Assembly (NCBI GenBank): GCA_054601695.1
Contig: BAAHQB010000085.1
Coordinates: forward strand, 668,900-732,899
Reading direction: 5' to 3'
Source: Amorphochlora amoebiformis
Lineage: Eukaryota; Cercozoa; Chlorarachniophyceae
Length of the DNA: 64,000 nt
Below the pieces are notes generated by a model, which saw nothing but the letters and a program-made list of their open reading frames with translations, had not been told where the DNA came from and did not search any database. A program made the position numbers and the translations under genes. Shown piece after piece: positions 1 through 64,000 of the stretch. Numbering within the stretch: position 1 is the stretch's first letter; each line of letters begins with the position of its first letter.

Positions 1-43174
<43,174 letters not shown>

Positions 43175-43718
43175 TCCTGAGAAGCAAACATCCCTCGGAC
43201 ATTCAACCGGAAAATTCGCATTCTGGACCAATCAATCGCAATCAAACTTAAAAAATGCCTGACGGGACTAATCATCATCATAGAGGCACATCGAATTCGT
43301 AGTATGATTACTAGACAGAGGGGGAAGGCTGCGGAAATGGCAGGGAGGCGAAGGTCCACGTGGTTTCAGCCTTCAGGTCCACGTGGTTCCGCTGGGGATC
43401 TGTGGAGAGGATGTGGAGAGGATGTGGAGATTCGAAGGTAATAATAGGTAAACACCGGGATTAATCTCGTCAATACCGGTTAGTAACCGACTCGGGAGCT
43501 TCTAGAGTCTATTAGACGGATTGCTGGGTGTCAAGGGGTCCTTTGGTAATCGGGCTCAAAAGCCAGTGCTGGTAAGGCGGTTTTCGCTTATTTCTGAGTG
43601 TGAATTCGCCATCACAGATAACAGACAAATTTGAATTTCCTACTACTGGTAATCCCTTGCCAAAACACGCAGAATCTGACAAGATATTGTCTTTTCTTAG
43701 CGTGGGTTTACACCCGCC
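43175..43718. promoter_or_regulatory. Bidirectional intergenic region between ABCC and CAF1
   Basis: About 540 bp of mixed-composition sequence separates the two divergent start codons and must hold both promoters. It contains two copies of the palindrome CCACGTGG (43356-43363 and 43379-43386), each inside a direct repeat AGGTCCACGTGGTT 23 bp apart, and a 12-bp tandem GTGGAGAGGATG at about 43400-43425. CACGTG is a general E-box/G-box core for bHLH or bZIP regulators; use here is inferred. There is also an ACCGGT-rich patch (43450-43490) resembling part of the LTR at 2602. No AT microsatellite is present. Confidence 0.5.
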
Positions 43719-44786
43719 ATGTTTAAGCGGAATAACTTGAATGAGAACTTTGGAAGCCCCGCCGAGGAAAGCGACGGGAAGTATTCGAATATCCAGGATG
43801 TCTACAATGATAACCTGCACGAGGAGATGGATAAGATAGTGGAGATTGTGGATGATTATCCGTACGTTGCCATAGGTAAAGTAAAGAGTTTCTCCAGTAG
43901 CGCGTATTGATACTGATCTTTCCAGATACCGAGTTTCCGGGAGTGGTTGCCAAGCCCCTTGGTAAGTTTTCGACGAGCAGCGAGTACCGATACCGGTCGC
44001 TTAAGTGCAACGTCGACCTACTCAAGATCATACAGCTTGGCATCTCCTTCTACGATAAGGACGGGAACCGCCGGCCGGGAGTCTGCACATGGCAGTTCAA
44101 CTTCAAATTTAACCTTGGGTGAGTGAAATACCCCGTTCCTACAGGGATCGACGCAAAACTGATGGATATGTGTGGCTGTGTCGCAGAGTGGATATGTACG
44201 CCCAGGACTCGATCGACCTTCTCACAAAGTCAGGGCTCAATTTCAAACTTCATGAAGAGAAAGGTATCGATGTGAACGAGTTTGGAGCTCTCCTTATTAC
44301 GTCGGGGCTTGTCCTGACGGAGGATGTGTGCTGGATCTCTTTCCATGGCGGCTACGACTACGGATATCTGTTAAAGGTTCTGACAAACGACACGCTGCCA
44401 GATAAGGAATCCGAGTTCTTTGAGCTGTATCACACGTTTTTCATCCGATCATACGACCTTAAATATATGATGAAGAGCTGCGAGGACTTGAAGGGGGGTC
44501 TGGATAAGCTAGCGGATGACCTCAAGGTACAGAACGATGCCATGCCAGGAATTGATACTCAAACCCCCTCCCCAACGCCACACAGGTCATCAGAATAGGG
44601 CCTCAACATCAGGCTGGCAGCGATAGTCTGCTCACAGCTGCGTCGTTCTTCAGCATGCGAGAGCAATACTTCGAGGACGAAATTGACGAGGAAAAATTCA
44701 TGGGGGTTCTCTACGGTCTAGGTGAAGGCGGCCCCAATGGCCCCTCACAACGATCAAGCCCTAGTATTCGTCCTCCCGCTCAATAG
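43719..44786 (+). CDS. CAF1: CCR4-NOT complex deadenylase subunit CAF1/POP2 (CNOT7/8 type)
   Basis: A 3'-5' poly(A)-specific exoribonuclease of the DEDD family, the catalytic deadenylase in the CCR4-NOT mRNA decay complex, acting in cytoplasm and P-bodies. Exons 43719-43875, 43926-44118, 44187-44526 and 44586-44786 join to an 891-nt reading frame (296 residues plus TAG), close to the usual 280-290. All four catalytic acidic residues are visible: D and E in DTEFPG (split by intron 1), D in FHGGYDYGYLL, D in GPQHQAGSDSLLT, with the preceding His. Other hallmarks are KCNVDLLKIIQLG, WQFNFKFNL, MYAQDSIDLL, LKGGLDKLADDLK and the end MGVLYGLG. The tail after that, NGPSQRSSPSIRPPAQ, is a short low-complexity extension. 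Introns are 50, 68 and 59 nt, canonical GT..AG, with no AT repeat, unlike the two flanking genes. Divergent from ABCC, convergent with the prenyl synthase. Confidence 0.97.
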
Positions 44787-45208
44787 CACAAGAATGTGGT
44801 AATTAGTCCACACGTCTGTGTAGCCCTCTGAGTTCCTATCTTGTGTACATTGTATTTGATCGTGACGCAAATGAGATGTCATTTGCTTGTTTCAATTCAC
44901 ACGACCTTATGGTACGACAATAAGTTATCGAACACAAATTCACACGAATAGTGACTCATAGTGATTATCACACCTACACAGTCAACTTAAACTAAATATG
45001 TCTAGTATGTATCTAGTGTATTGTCTAGAGCTAGTTCTAGTTATCATTGAACATTATAGCATGTGCATACTACTAGACAAGACTAATTACTACGAATTTG
45101 TTATAGTGTACATACATACACATTATAGATACCTAGATACCTATCCGGAGCTAATTTAATTGTATAGAACTACTGGACATATATCGGTATTTTTGTGTTA
45201 TATGTCGC
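44787..45208. other. Convergent 3' intergenic region of CAF1 and prenyl synthase
   Basis: 422 bp of AT-rich but non-repetitive sequence between the two stop codons. It has several CTAG words (around 45000-45030) that could form small hairpins. It must contain both 3' UTRs and polyadenylation sites. I see no gene in it. Confidence 0.6.
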
Positions 45209-62819
<17,611 letters not shown>

Positions 62820-62839
62820 CTGGTGGGTACGTAACAGTT

Positions 62840-62881
<42 letters not shown>

Positions 62882-62982
62882 TATATGTTATGTATAGACA
62901 TCTAAGATAAAATATGCGTGTGTGACGAATGATTAATAAATGTATATATATATATATATATATATATATTACAAATACTATG

Positions 62983-63037
<55 letters not shown>

Positions 63038-63039
63038 AT

Positions 63040-63105
63040 GCATGTGTTTATATACATTGTACAATACATATTGCACACCCAGCTGTTAGCGATAGAAATA
63101 TGCAA

Positions 63106-63185
<80 letters not shown>

Positions 63186-63299
63186 CACGCCCAATAGTTA
63201 GCGATTATACTCGATATGGAAATATGAAATAAATTACATATATATATATATATATATGTTAAATTGTTATTCTTTATGTAGTATCAAACTATATTTATT

Positions 63300-63338
<39 letters not shown>

Positions 63339-63495
63339 TGCACGCCCAATAGTTAGCGATTATACCGTATATGGAAATATGAAATATATATATATATAGG
63401 TTAAAATTGTTATTCTTTTTTATAGCATCAAACTATATTTATTTGTACATATATGTATATATATATTGCACGCCCAATAGTTAGCGATTATACTG

Positions 63496-63527
<32 letters not shown>

Positions 63528-63700
63528 AATATGTAATAAATTATACATACACATATATATACATATATGTGCATACATGTTAAATTGTTATTCTCAATAG
63601 TTAGCGATTATACTGTATATGTATATATATATATATATATATATAAATATGCAATAAATCGATTATACTGTATATGTATATATATATATATATAAATATG
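63040..63700. repeat. Right-end tandem array of unassigned unit
   Basis: Five or six copies of a unit of about 110-160 bp containing TTGCACGCCCAATAGTTAGCG, TATGGAAATATGAAATAAAT and GTTAAATTGTTATTC. The leftmost copy (63070-63110) reads, on the minus strand, CGCTAACAG then CTGGGTGTGC, which looks like an acceptor. By analogy this may be the edge satellite of an upstream synthase exon that I could not define. Confidence 0.6.
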
Positions 63701-63719
63701 CAATAAATATATGTACTTA

Positions 63720-63765
63720 AATTCGTTTTTCTTTTATATAGTATTAATTTATAGATAGTTTGTAC

Positions 63766-63818
<53 letters not shown>

Positions 63819-64000
63819 CGGAAATTAATATACATATATCAAATTATATATATATATATATATATATATACATACATACATATATATGTATGTATATATA
63901 TATATATATGAGGTATATTTATCGTATATATGTTTATTACTTGACATTAACCCTGCCCTCCCAATAGCTAGGCTTTGATATTAAGGTCTGAAATTCCTGA
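63720..64000. other. AT sequence and short unique end
   Basis: Mostly (AT)n; the last 60 bp are unique but too short to assign. Nothing else seen. Confidence 0.4.

Noticed and set aside
43231-43231. ABCC start at 43231
   Set aside because: The codon there is TTG, directly after an in-frame TGA; the first ATG is at 43174, just before the conserved start of TMD1.
43512-44043. Minus-strand frames at 43512-43820 and 43723-44043
   Set aside because: Antisense shadows of the CAF1 promoter and exons 1-2, with no family match and no splice support.
44119-44598. Independent gene starting at 44119
   Set aside because: This frame begins inside CAF1 intron 2 and is simply exon 3 read upstream; the protein joins in phase at 44187.

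Overview
The window comes from a nuclear genome of a eukaryote, probably a protist-like or otherwise intron-rich lineage that I cannot name. About 90 percent is simple sequence: (AT)n everywhere, long TTAGGG/CCCTAA tracts, GA/CT blocks and short minisatellites. Coding sequence appears as tiny exons with GT..AG junctions. They splice in frame under the standard code, and nearly all long open frames are only translated AT repeats.

Three genes can be rebuilt by matching splice phase to protein family order. (1) From about 43174 leftwards off the window edge, minus strand: an ABCC (MRP-like) ABC transporter. I place 54 exons of 26-181 nt, about 3.6 kb of coding sequence over 43 kb: TMD1, NBD1, linker, TMD2 and the start of NBD2. 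(2) 43719-44786, plus strand: a complete CAF1/POP2 (CCR4-NOT) deadenylase with four exons and introns of only 50, 68 and 59 nt. (3) 62819-45209, minus strand: a trans-polyprenyl diphosphate synthase with at least 19 small exons over 17.6 kb, ending at a TAA stop. ABCC and CAF1 are divergent across about 540 bp. CAF1 and the synthase are convergent across about 420 bp. A recent 1.14 kb non-autonomous LTR retrotransposon sits in an ABCC intron at 2602-3739.

The most striking structure is a set of what I call splice-junction satellites. Beside many exons, a fragment containing one exon edge plus its own splice site is copied 1-11 times inside the adjacent intron, each copy separated by (AT)n. 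Acceptor-edge copies lie upstream of the parent exon and donor-edge copies lie downstream. Roughly 70 such decoy junctions are visible in the two large genes and none in CAF1. Telomere-type hexamers also form introns and in places supply the splice site itself (GTTAGG donor, CCCTAG acceptor).

No functional link between the three genes is apparent. All exon coordinates are inferred by eye from splice motifs, phase and family similarity. A few joints, noted below, do not close.
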